A stretch of 64,000 bases of DNA from assembly GCA_029204225.1 (NCBI GenBank), contig CM055095.1:44689446-44753445 (forward strand). Reading direction: 5' to 3'. The position numbers and the translations under genes were made by a program. The notes under the pieces are model-generated. The model made no database searches and was not told the origin of the DNA. It was given only the letters and a program-made list of their open reading frames with translations. This DNA comes from Diphasiastrum complanatum. Lineage: Eukaryota; Streptophyta; Lycopodiopsida; Lycopodiales; Lycopodiaceae. Positions 1 through 9,899 of this stretch are shown here, piece by piece (positions within the stretch are counted from its first letter, which is position 1; every line of letters starts with the position of its first letter).

Positions 1-520
1 TGAGATGCAAACACTAATAGAACTTGATCAAACATGAATGAAATGATAAAGTATTGTTGCTGTCCGTACAAAACCAGAAAGCTACTATATTCCACACGTG
101 TGGATCCAATCAAATATAGATATTTCTACACATAAAATTGCATGCAATCACACCAATGGATAGTAGAACCCAAGAGAACCATGTATAAGCATGAAATGAG
201 ATAGAGAAGAGAGAAGATCACTCTCTCCACATGTTACATCCTTTTATAACATGTCCAAACCCTATTTGCCCACTTGGCTTTCCCTCCAAAATGCTAACCC
301 TACTATTATTTGGTCTAGATTCAAAGTACCCAACATTCAAATTTGAATCTACTCAAACTCGCCTTCTAACTTTTCCACACTTTCAAAAAGTGATTATTCA
401 AGTGACACTTAAACTAATGAACTGTGAAAAGTCAACCTCTAAGTCTAAAAACAAAGTTGGCCTCAATATGCCAAATATGAAAATATAGCAAATATGATCA
501 AACTAGTTGAATATTTCACA
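1..520 (-). mobile_element. Partial LTR of a Ty1-copia element
   Basis: Read on the minus strand, a polypurine tract (about 521-530) is followed by a sequence beginning TGTGAAATA, the expected start of a 3' LTR directly after a pol stop codon. The LTR runs toward the window edge, so its other end and target duplication cannot be seen. The same TGTGAAA start occurs in the LTRs at 41,701 and 58,141, which suggests one LTR family. Confidence 0.55.
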
Positions 521-725
521 CTCCCTCTTCAACTAGTTTTAGCATGGACTTTGATAACACTCCAAGTGATGTCCTATGATTCATGAACAAGTCATTTCCC
601 AATGCTTTGGTGAAGATAGCAGCTACACATTCCCTTGAGGACACATGTTGAAGCTCCATCTCCTTTGCAATGACTTGCTCCCTCAAAAAATGTTGCAATA
701 CCACTTCAATGACTAATGAAGAATT
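516..725 (-). pseudogene. Ty1-copia pol C-terminal (RNase H tail) fragment
   Basis: The minus-strand frame reads HFLREQVIAKEMELQHV and then IFTKALGNDLFMNHRTSLGV, the typical end of copia RNase H, and stops at the first bases of the LTR. Everything upstream of the last 60-70 residues is missing or altered. It is the 3' stub of an element oriented opposite to the larger copia element that follows. Confidence 0.75.
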
Positions 726-1520
726 ACATAGAATGTAAATGAAATGATTCCACCATGCTTTCAACTCTGAACTCTCTGGAAAAATACAACAAACAAACAA
801 TAAATGTGAGTGGTCTCCTCCTTCTTTGTCCTTTGTTGCCTTCTATCCACCATCAAACTCCATAAATGAGCCTCCATCTCCATCTTGCCATAAGTTGCCA
901 CCATCACTTGATGACTTGGCCATGAATGAGTGACATAATGAACCTCCAATAGCTTCATTTCCATCAAAAAAACCATCCAAGAATGCTAGTACAAATCCAA
1001 CATCAAAACAATGCTCACCAATGTAGCTAGTTTTACCATATCTTGACAATTTGCACACATCCACATGAAAATGCTCAAACATGAGATAGAACAAGTAAAG
1101 TAGACTTGAATTTCGATTTTTTATTTCACATACTGGATTTGGCCGATTTTTGGATCTAAGTGGCGGCTAATAGATTGCATATCAAATTTTCAACATTTGC
1201 ATGTAGATTTGGAATTGTCAATTTTTTGTGATTTTGTCAAAACCCTATTTTTGATTGGATCTCTAGATAGTGAGGTTGTTGTACTTCATTTGAGTGTGTT
1301 TCAATCTTAGTAAGTGGGATAATCCATTAGATTGAGGATAGATCATAGGTTGATCAAGATTCCATGATTCTATGTGTTGATTTGTTTTGTATAAGTGCTA
1401 GAAGAGAATTTTTGAGATAGTTTTAAATCTTGGTGATTTTTTTTGAAAGCATTTGTTGTGGTTCAAAGGAGTGCTTTGTGCATTGAAACAGGTTGAAAGA
1501 GAAGATCAGATCATTGCTAC

Positions 1521-2591
1521 ATGGAAACCTCAAGTGGAGTCACGTTGGAAGCCAATGATAGGCTTACCTCAAGTAACTATTCATTGTGGAAAGTGGGAAT
1601 GGAATCACTTCTTGCGACGAATGATGTTTTGGATATTGTTGTAGGTTTGGAGGAGAGACTAGCAATAAAACAAGATCAAATGAGGTATGATAAGAGGGCC
1701 AAAATGGCTCTAGACACGATCAAGATGAATGTGACCAATGAGCTTCTCAAGGAGGTTGGTAAGAGTACTTCATCTCAAGATGCTTGGGATTCATTGAAGA
1801 AGCTTTATGGATCCAAGTCTACTTCTAGAGTGTTGACTCTAAGAAGTCAAATCTTTTCTTGTTTGCAAAAGAATGAAGAAAGTCCAAGTACTTTTGTTTT
1901 GAGGATGAAAGCATTGAATGATGAGTTGGCTTGCATTGATGAGAGCATTAAGGAAGGAGAGCTTGTTCAAGTGATTCTTAATGGATTGTTGGATGCTCAT
2001 GCTAACATTGTTCAAAGTATTGTTATTCAAAAGACTTTGTCAAGTTTGATGGATCTTCAAGAGATCTTGATCAATGAAGAATATAGGGTTCAAGCAAGAG
2101 GTGGATCTACATCTACACTTCAAGAAGAGGCTATGTTTACAAAGGGCAAAACCAAAAGTAAGTGGTCTAAAGGGCAACATCAAGTGGATGTTTCTTCAAA
2201 TGGCAAAAAGAAGGATAGCTCAAAGCTCAAGTGCTTCTATTGTGGCATCAAAGGACACTTTGCAAGTGAGTGCTACAGGAAGAAGAGAGATCAAGGAGAC
2301 AAGCAAGGTAATCTTATTCTTGATGAGGATGGTTTGGATATTCAAGATGCAAATGATGATGCTTTTGTGATGTCTTCATGTATGCATGCTAATGATGGAA
2401 ATCTAGATTCTTGGTGGATTGATAGTGGATCAAGTTCACACATGGCTTTTCACAAAGAGTACTTCACTTCTTTGTTGGCATATGGAGATGACAAGAGGGT
2501 GATATACATGGCCAATGATGGTGAGTGTGCAATCAAAGGGATTGGCACAATTCCTATTTCTCTCTCTAAAAATAGGAATGTTAATTTGTAG
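1521..2591 (+). pseudogene. Copia Gag and start of protease
   Basis: The frame starts METSSGVTLEANDRL, the usual copia Gag start, runs through a UBN2-type Gag region, and has a CCHC knuckle KCFYCGIKGHFASEC near residues 239-253. The protease active site follows as WWIDSGSSSH at about residue 298. The frame stops at a TAG where related elements read NLQDVLF, so this looks like a CAG-to-TAG change. Sequence after the stop continues the protease (DVLFIPSITKNLV). In an intact element this polyprotein packages RNA and processes itself. Confidence 0.85.
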
Positions 2592-3560
2592 GATGTCTTG
2601 TTTATTCCATCTATTACCAAGAATTTGGTCAATGTGAGTCAAATGCTAAGTAAAGGCCTCAAGGTTGAGTCTAATGGAGATGTTGTATGATCAAAAGGAA
2701 GGATGTCTTGATTGGAAAAGGTAAAAGGCAAGGGAAGTTGTTCAAACTAGATGCTTGTGTTATTGCTAACCAAGTTGGATGTGTTGCAAGAGAGCAAATA
2801 CCTATTCAAGAGGTTTGGCATAAAAGGATGGGACACCTCAACTTCAAGTCGTTGGAGGTAATGGCTAGAAAGAAGGTTGTGATAGGTCTTCCAAGTTTCT
2901 TAAGTGGCATCAAACATGTTTTGAGTCTTGTGCTTTGTCTAAGTCACATAGAATACCTTATACTAGATCTACATCTAGATCTACAAAGCCTTTTAAACTT
3001 GTACATTCGAATATTCATGGATTTACTACAATTAGCAATAGTGGAGCTAAGATGTATGTAACATTTATTGATGGTTTTAGTAGATTTTGTTGGATCTATC
3101 TACTAAAGAGCAAGGATAAAATGTATGATGTCTTTATCAAGTTCAAGAATGCAAGGGAGAACCAATTTTTCACAAAGATCAAGTGCTTAAGGAGTGACAT
3201 GGTGGTGAGTACATATCTACCAAGTTTAAGGCCTTTTGTAATGAGCATGGGATCAAGAGAGAGTATACAACATCCCACAACAAAATGGAGTCGCTGAAAG
3301 GAAGAAAAGGTCTTTATGTGAAAGTGCTAAAGCTATGAGGTTAAGTGTTAATCTTGACAAACCATTTTGGGATCAAACTTTGTTGTGTGCCAATTGGATG
3401 CACATGCTATGTCAACATTACTCTTGATGATAGGACCAAAGAGGATCCATCTTCAAGAAGAGGTATTTTGGTTGGATATAGTAATCTGAATAAAGCCTAC
3501 AAGGTTTACCTTCATTCTACTAACAAAGTGATTGTTGGTAGAGATGTCATCTTTGGATGA
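2592..3560 (+). pseudogene. Copia GAG-pre-integrase and integrase, frameshifted
   Basis: The end of protease, the GAG-pre-integrase region (VWHKRMGHLNFKSLEVM) and the integrase core (FIDGFSRFCWIYLL, with the first catalytic Asp) lie in three different frames. The segment around the second catalytic Asp reads LRSDMVVS instead of the usual LRSDNGGEY because of a small indel. The C-terminal integrase piece TLDDRTKEDPSSRRGILVGY follows. The enzyme that would insert cDNA is therefore broken. Confidence 0.8.
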
Positions 3561-4850
3561 GGGGAACATTCCAAAAGTGTCTTCAAGCATGATTGATAAA
3601 GGTGTGGATGGATCTAACATTCTTGATGTTGGTGTAAAGGATCCTACTTTGGATGGTGATGATGATGGACCTTCATTAAGTCAAAAGCCAAGGAGAACAT
3701 CAAGGGAAAGACAAGTACCTTCAAGGCTCACATATGATGACAAGGGTAAGCAAGTAGTTTCTAGAAATTATATTGCTTTCCTAACCTCTTTTGATGAAAC
3801 TACAAGGGTAGATGAAGCAAGGAGAGAAGAGGAGTGGATCCAAGCAATGGATCTTGAGTATCAAGCTCTTATGGACAATGGAACATGGAGATTGGTGGAG
3901 TTGCCTAAGGATAAGAAAGCTATTGGATGCAAATGGATCTTCAAGGTGAAGACAAACCAAGATGGATCTATCAACAAGTACAAGGCAAGGTTAGTGGCAA
4001 AAGGATATGTTGAAGAACAAGGGATTGACTATGATGAGACCCTTGCACCCGTGGCAAAGATGGTAAGCATTCGAGTCATCATCACACTTGCTACACTTTA
4101 TGGATGGGATCTATGGCAAATGGACATTTCAAATGCATTCTTGAATGGTGATCTTGAGGAGGAAGTGTACATGGAGCAACCTGAGAGCTACATTTTATCA
4201 ACAAAGCCAAATCATGTGTGTCTACTACAAATGAGTTTGTATGGCCTTAAGCAAACACCAAGGAGTTGGTATGCTAAGCTCAACACTTTTCTACTCTCTC
4301 AAGGCTTTGTTATGAGTGAGTATGATCATTCACTTTATTATAGGTTTGTTGGAAATGATGTTACCATCTTGCTAATCTATGTGGATGATATCATCTTGAG
4401 TGGTGGAGACAATCAAGATGTGGAGGATATCAAGAGTGCTCTTAAGAAGGAGTTTGAAGTCCATGATCTTGGTAACTTGCATGACATTTTGGGAACAGAA
4501 GTAATTAGATCTTTTCAATCTACTTTCATTTGTCAAGAGAAGTATGCTAATTCTATTCTAGAAAGATTTCATATGGTAGATGCAAAAGCTAGTGATACAC
4601 CAATGGAGACTCATGTAAAGCTAACTATAAGAGGTAATGAAAGATCCTTCAAGGACATTACTCTCTATAGAAAGCTAGTTGGTTCACTCATCTATCTAAC
4701 TATTACTATTAGACCATATCTAAGCTATTGTGTTGGAAGATTGAGTCAATTCATGCAAGATCCTAGTGAGGAGCATTGGAAGCTAGGAAAGCGAGTTTTG
4801 AGGTACATCATTGGAACTCGAGATTTTGGCATATTGCATCCACAATTCAT
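3532..4850 (+). pseudogene. Copia reverse transcriptase, RNase H truncated
   Basis: One long frame (open to 4947) reads WIQAMDLEYQALMDNGTW, IGCKWIFKVKTNQDG, LWQMDISNAFLNGDLEEEVY and the catalytic LLIYVDDIILSG. After RYIIGTRDFGILH the similarity stops, and about 30 unrelated residues follow to the stop at 4947. Most of RNase H and the 3' LTR are gone. A piece of the same family covering the missing RNase H lies at 13,065-13,650 but is not contiguous. Confidence 0.9.
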
Positions 4851-5221
4851 TTTGTCTATTCTCTATTTTCATTTGTCCATTTTGGTGGTGTCGGACCAAC
4901 TGAAAAGTTTCAACCATGGGGTTGTTCATCCTCTTAAGTCAATTTGATTGATCTAGATCAATTGATGAAAATCTAGTATAGTACTTAGTCTCTCCTCAGG
5001 TCTAGAGCTATATATTCGATCACCATTTTACTTTTAACTCCTTGATGCCTATTTGGGATAATCACATCATCAAAGCAAGTAGCTTTGATCAAGCTCTGAC
5101 GATAGGAGAATTTTCTATCAGATCATCTTTTTTTTTTGACCAACAAAACCCATAAAAAGAAAAATAGATTTGAAAATTACAAAAATAGTATATATCAGAA
5201 AATCAAAAAAAAAAAAACTCG
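4851..5221. other. Unassigned spacer
   Basis: AT-rich sequence with T and A runs at 5129 and 5208. I see no coding signature in it. Confidence 0.5.
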
Positions 5222-5335
5222 AGTATCAGAGAGTTAAAGCTTTGAGTGATGAACTAGCATGCATTAGTGAAAGCATTAAGGATGTGGAGGTTGTTCAAGT
5301 TGTTGTTAGTGGCTTGTTGGATGATCATGCTTGTT
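5222..5335 (+). pseudogene. Short copia Gag fragment
   Basis: About 38 residues read KALSDELACISESIKDVEVV and on to GLLDDHAC. This matches the Gag of the element at 1521 (KALNDELACIDESIKEGELV), so it is a stray piece of the same family. Confidence 0.7.
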
Positions 5336-5403
5336 AGGGGTGGGATTGAAACTTAAGACCTTTGGGATACAACACATACTTCATAACTTCTAACCACAAA
5401 TTA

Positions 5404-5530
5404 TCGATTGCAAATGGGTCTTCAAGATCAAATATTAAGCTGACGGGCTAGTAGCCAGAGGATGTTCTCAGATCCCAAACATCAACAACAATGAGACTTT
5501 CAATCCAGTAGTCAAATATTCATCAATGTT
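5404..5530 (+). pseudogene. Short copia reverse transcriptase fragment
   Basis: Reads IDCKWVFKIK, then ADGLVARGCSQIP and NETFNPVVKYSSML, with a small break between them. This is the conserved N-terminal RT block, from a different copia family than the element at 1138-4850. Confidence 0.65.
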
Positions 5531-6139
5531 GAAAATACAACAAATAAACTCTGATAAACCTTTGAAATGATAGAGGAAGCACTTTGAATGAATCCAATTG
5601 AGATCATATAGCTAAAACGCCAACCAATTTAGTGTTTCATAGTTTCACCTTGGCTTGAATTCCACTTGAAGGCTCAAATTCATGCAATTCCCTTCACGTA
5701 TGAAAGTATAGACTACCACAGGCAGAGTACAGTACATGAACTTCCAAATGAATCTCACAAATCCAAATTACTCAACACAAATAACAAATATCAAACATCT
5801 AAGTCACCAACAACATGAAAACCAATTTTTTACTCATAAATTGATGGAGAAACCATCACATATTTATACATCAGTAGCTCGAATATGAGCATTTTAGGGA
5901 TTTTATGTACTTTTCATAATCTAACCCTAACATCCAACCTAATTGATCATTGGATCCACCATAATTAGGGTCCTTGATCTTTATTTCAAAGGTGCCTTTA
6001 CAATGTAGGATGTAGAATAAGACTTTGGAAAAGCATCCTATGCTATTTGGCACGTGTGGCATCTATTTACATGGCCGTCTTGCCAATTACAATGCATGTG
6101 ACCAAAAATGGTTCAAACTAGCTTGTGAATTTTAACAAT
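5531..6139. other. Unassigned stretch
   Basis: No domain is recognisable on either strand. Short frames here look random. It may be LTR-derived, given its position between two RT fragments of similar type. Confidence 0.4.
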
Positions 6140-6460
6140 CGATCCAAATCCTCTTATCATTTGATGTTGCGGTCGACCTTGAAGTACATCAACTCGATGT
6201 ACAAACAACTTATCTGAATGGAGTTATAGAAAAAGACATCTACATGATACAGCTTGTAGTTCTTGAAGGTATGAAGAATCATGTCTATAAACTCCATAAG
6301 GCACTTTATGGCTTGAAACAATCAGCAAGAGCTTGGTTTTAGAGGATTAACACATTCCTCATCCAACATGCTTTCAAACCAAGCACTGCCAATACTAAAC
6401 GTCTATTTCAAGTCTATGTAGTATTTTTTCATTATTATCACTTTGTATGTCGACGATACA
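6140..6460 (+). pseudogene. Copia reverse transcriptase fragment
   Basis: Reads LEVHQLDVQTTYLNGVIEKD, then NHVYKLHKALYGLKQSARAW followed by a stop. These are RT palm motifs of the same copia family as the minus-strand element at 33,600-35,390. The YVDD region nearby is degraded. Confidence 0.75.
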
Positions 6461-6479
6461 TTGACTCTCTCTATATAAT

Positions 6480-6686
6480 GAGATAGGGATTCTCTCGTCA
6501 ACATATTGGATTCAGGTTACTAGATTCTCTCTTCTCCTCTAGCTTTCACATGGCATGGCTTGGGGGCTAGATCCAGGTTTGATCTAGGTTTGGTTGAGCG
6601 GTTTGGCTCCATAGTCTTTCTTATTGTGTTCTCATATCCTCATCTTAGGGGTTATCCCTTAGGATCTTTACAATTGGTATCAGAGC
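6480..6686 (+). mobile_element. 3' part of an LTR with adjacent tRNA-Met primer binding site
   Basis: TGGTATCAGAGC at 6675-6686 matches the initiator-Met tRNA primer binding site used by most plant copia elements. The sequence before it, ending near 6671-6674, would be the end of a plus-strand 5' LTR. The start of that LTR is not resolved. No Gag is recognisable downstream. Confidence 0.5.
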
Positions 6687-6689
6687 TTG

Positions 6690-7960
6690 GCTAAGATGCG
6701 GTCTTGGATAGGATGGATACAAGTTCTACACCGAATTGGAATTGGAGAGCACTTGGATTTACATCCCGAATGGAGTGCTGATTTCTCAAGGAAAGTTTAG
6801 AATTGGAGTTGCTAACTCATTGAGCTTTTCAAAGTCCGTGGTAGAGTGCTCTTCTATAGATTCACTTTTGACAATGATGTTGAGAATTAGTATAGAGTTC
6901 ATTCTTAAATTTCTGGTGCTTTGAGAAAAGTTTCAATTGATGTAGAATGTTCTGCATGTTGGAATCCACTTGATTGTTTAGCTGTCTAATTTTGCTTGGT
7001 TTGAGGTTTGAACAACTTCCATTGAGTCCATAATGTTATCGGCAAATTAGGTTCATGCATAACTTTCCAGAATTTATTGAAAGGTTGGTTTGGAATTAAT
7101 CTTTCCGAAATAAACTAATCGAGGCTATAAATCTTGAATTTAAATGGTTGCATGCATTAAACGGAAAGGGATGATCGAGTGCCCATTATGTCTAACATGG
7201 GAATAGTTGATGCATGTAGCCAGAAATTCCTTAGTAAGCCTTTCTCTGTTGAATAGCTTGAAGCCTCAGTTGAGGGATGAGCCATTAGAGCAAGCTACAG
7301 ATCCTCTTTCTAACATGTTCTTGAACTTCTGAGGGTTCGAGATAGCTGTCAGAAGTATTTGTCAGCTGAATCTTATATAAAAGTTGTCTCCACAATGGAT
7401 TTACCTGTGACTGATTACTGCTACTAGATGCTTGTTACTTATAGAACTGTTGAGAGGGCTTGCATGTGGAACCTTCAAATATGGTAGGAAGTTGCGATTT
7501 CTGCTTGAGGTTCTATTGAAGACTGCACCTTAGATCCCTCTGCCAGCTCACAGACCAAAGATTGAACCTATTTTTCTAGTTCCAAGATAGCTATCCTTCC
7601 CTAGTAGGCCAGACTAGCGTTTTTTGCTAAAATCAAGAATGAATTATATAGTAAATCAAGAGGCAAAAGTAAGAGAAAAATATAATGGCCTCAAAAAGTG
7701 CAAAAATGTGAGGAAATAGGAAATGTAGAATGACTTCAAGATCACACCAGCCTTAGCCTATAACGCAATGGAATGAGTAGGAGTGACATGCCCATTTTGC
7801 ACTGTTTACTACTTGGCCTTGATTATGGGCTTGTTGAAATTCTTGGTTGGACAACTTATGAGACAAAATATGTCTGCCTTGGCCATTTCACAGCATATTA
7901 ATTGAGACGTGATCAATTAGTGTATTATGCCTAAGTTGGGCTCACTCACTTAAATTTGAT
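6690..7960. other. Non-coding interior, probably of the preceding LTR element
   Basis: Following the primer binding site there is about 1.2 kb without any recognisable Gag, Pol or host gene. It could be the interior of a non-autonomous LTR element, but no 3' LTR was found. Confidence 0.35.
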
Positions 7961-7964
7961 TCTC

Positions 7965-8125
7965 GGGGGAGCGTATTTTTCACCCTGTCTGACATGATAG
8001 AGGTGGGCTGCAACGCATCCAAGGGTGATGAGAGTGGGATGCATCCTATGGCATCCCACTTTTTTTACCCTTATCATCTCTTCCCCACCTCGGTCATGTC
8101 AAACAGGGTGAGGAATACGCTCCCC
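7965..8125. mobile_element. Foldback MITE with ~40-bp terminal inverted repeats
   Basis: The left end (GGGGAGCGTATTTTTCACCC at 7966-7985) is mirrored at the right end (cctcaccct and aatacgctcccc, ending 8125). The arms pair over about 40 bp with a few mismatches, and further inverted blocks (GATGAGAGTGGGATGC against GCATCCCAC) lie inside. The flanks are ttgattctc (7956-7964) and ttgattccc (8126-8134), a 9-bp duplication with one mismatch. That size is typical of Mutator-type transposition. There is no coding capacity. Confidence 0.75.
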
Positions 8126-8239
8126 TTGATTCCCTATGATCCCAAATGTTGATAATAACAAGAAGCATTCTGTAGCATCTATATAAGTAAAACTATTTTA
8201 GAGAGATTGTATACAAACCTATAGCCTACTGTCACACCT

Positions 8240-8620
8240 AGACTCTCCCTCACCCACCATGCTCCTCTCTTTCTTACCTATGTCACTCCTACTCCCCCCA
8301 TATGTCACAACTACTCTCTCTCTCTCTCACCATTCTCCTTTGTCTCTCCCTATGTCACGCCTACTCTCTCTCTCTCTCTTTGTGTGCCAAGGAGGGCGCG
8401 CAGGGAGGGCACGCGAGGAGGATGTAGGGAGGGCGTGGGGAGGGGGGCCAAGGAGGGCGTGTGGGGAGGACACAAGGGTGGGCGTGCGGGGAGGGCACAG
8501 GGAGGCGTGCAAGGTAGGGGGCATAGGGAGGGTGTTATATCTATATATATATCTCTTTGCTCTCTCTCTTTGCGTCGCACACTTGCACGCGCACACACAC
8601 CATCGGCCGCACGTCATCGA
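8240..8620. repeat. CT-rich tracts and a G-rich minisatellite
   Basis: Repeated CTCTCT blocks (8260-8385) are followed by degenerate repeats of a GGAGGGCGTG-like unit (8390-8540), then CA-rich sequence. The G-runs are dense enough for possible G-quadruplexes. Overlapping open frames on both strands are low-complexity artefacts. Confidence 0.7.
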
Positions 8621-8828
8621 CGGTAGCTAAAAAATGTTTAGCATTGCATTGGAGATTGCAAAAGGCCAAGCTCCATAGCACGTTGCAAAAGCGTAAAAAA
8701 AATTCCAAGGGAGGGAGGGGCCCAGAGCGGATGGCCGGCCACCCAAGTCTGATCGTCACGTGTCCAGCCTGGTGGCCTCCAAAAAGAAGAAGAAGGAGGG
8801 TTAGGGCTCCGCCAAGAAACGGAGGAGC

Positions 8829-8848
8829 TGAGCTCGCCTGCGTGCGAG

Positions 8849-8883
<35 letters not shown>

Positions 8884-9899
8884 GAGCAGGCTACGATCAT
8901 CGATCTGGATCTGGTGATAGAAGAGAAGAGGAGATGGTAAGGTGAAGGAAAAGAGAAGGAAGTTGGCGAAGAAGAAGAGGAAGAAGAAGATCTGGTGTTG
9001 TGGTGAGAAGTGAAGAAGCGAAGGTGTGCAGGAGGAGGCAGCATAGAGGTACACCACACAACACATCAGAACAGGCGGTTGCAATGAAATGAAGCAAGCA
9101 AGGGTGCAAGTGATTGATGATGATGATGATGATGATGATGCCTGTTGCTGAGTGTTTAGTTTTTGGGAAGGAAGAATCGGCTGATGGAAGTCGGATGTGT
9201 TGTTCTTTTGCGTTGTTTCGTGATCTCGTTGTAGATTATATCTAAGAGGTTGCCGATCTGCGTTCTAGTGTTGTTATTGTTAGGATGCTTTCTTTCCCTT
9301 TTCCTTCCGCCTGCTTTAGGGCATTCCTTTAGCATATGGAAGATATTAGTCTAACATAATAATGAATGGAATGATTTGTTTTCGTAAAGAAGAAATTAAT
9401 GTTCTGGTGAATGTGAGAAGAAGGCTGATAATAAGGTGAGTGAGAGGCTATAATCAGTTACACTCACTTCGGTAATGCTCCATTCAAAAGACTAATACTG
9501 CCTTTCTTTTGCTTTACTCCAAGACTTTTAGTTTTTACTATTCCGTGAACTTCTTGCGAGGTGTGGTCAAAGAAGGCTGATCTGAAGTAGAAATGTTATT
9601 TCTGGGTGTAGCGAAAAGTTATCACATCCCTTTGGCTAGTATTAAGATGTGTATGTCGCTTATGGCTTATTATGAAAGAAAATGGATGAAGACAGTCAAT
9701 ACGAGAACTTTTGACTCCAATCTTGAGCATACAAGAAACCATATTAGAACTTTCTTTGGGAGTTGGAGATGTGAAGGTTTTCACTATGCAGATATTATAC
9801 AAATTAAATTTGTTTCTATTTGTGTCTTGGCTTTGAGGGGGAGTGTAGGAGGGAAGATTTGGAGTTTTATATCTATCGGAACCAACGCAAGCTGGAAGA
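8829..9899 (+). promoter_or_regulatory. Probable promoter and 5' leader of the zinc-knuckle gene
   Basis: The stretch has a higher G+C content than its surroundings, a (GA)n run at 8852-8882 and a (GAT)n run at 9115-9140, as is common in plant 5' leaders. The span between these and the start codon at 9900 probably includes an intron in the 5' untranslated region. Candidate donors are near 8938 and 9048, but the choice is not supported by anything else. No clear TATA box was assigned. Confidence 0.45.

Larger units (their letters stand above)
1138..4850 (+). mobile_element. Ty1-copia retrotransposon remnant lacking both LTRs
   Basis: An internal copia region in normal order: 5' untranslated leader (1138-1520), Gag and protease, integrase, then reverse transcriptase with the start of RNase H. 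The leader shares blocks such as ggccgattttt with the leader of the minus-strand copy at 57,540-58,140, so both belong to one family. The coding frame breaks several times. The element ends abruptly near 4850 inside RNase H, with no LTR at either end. Confidence 0.85.

Noticed and set aside
8327..9109. Overlapping open frames on both strands around 8.3-9.1 kb
   Set aside because: They follow GA/CT and G-rich low-complexity sequence; codon content is that of the repeat and no domain is present.
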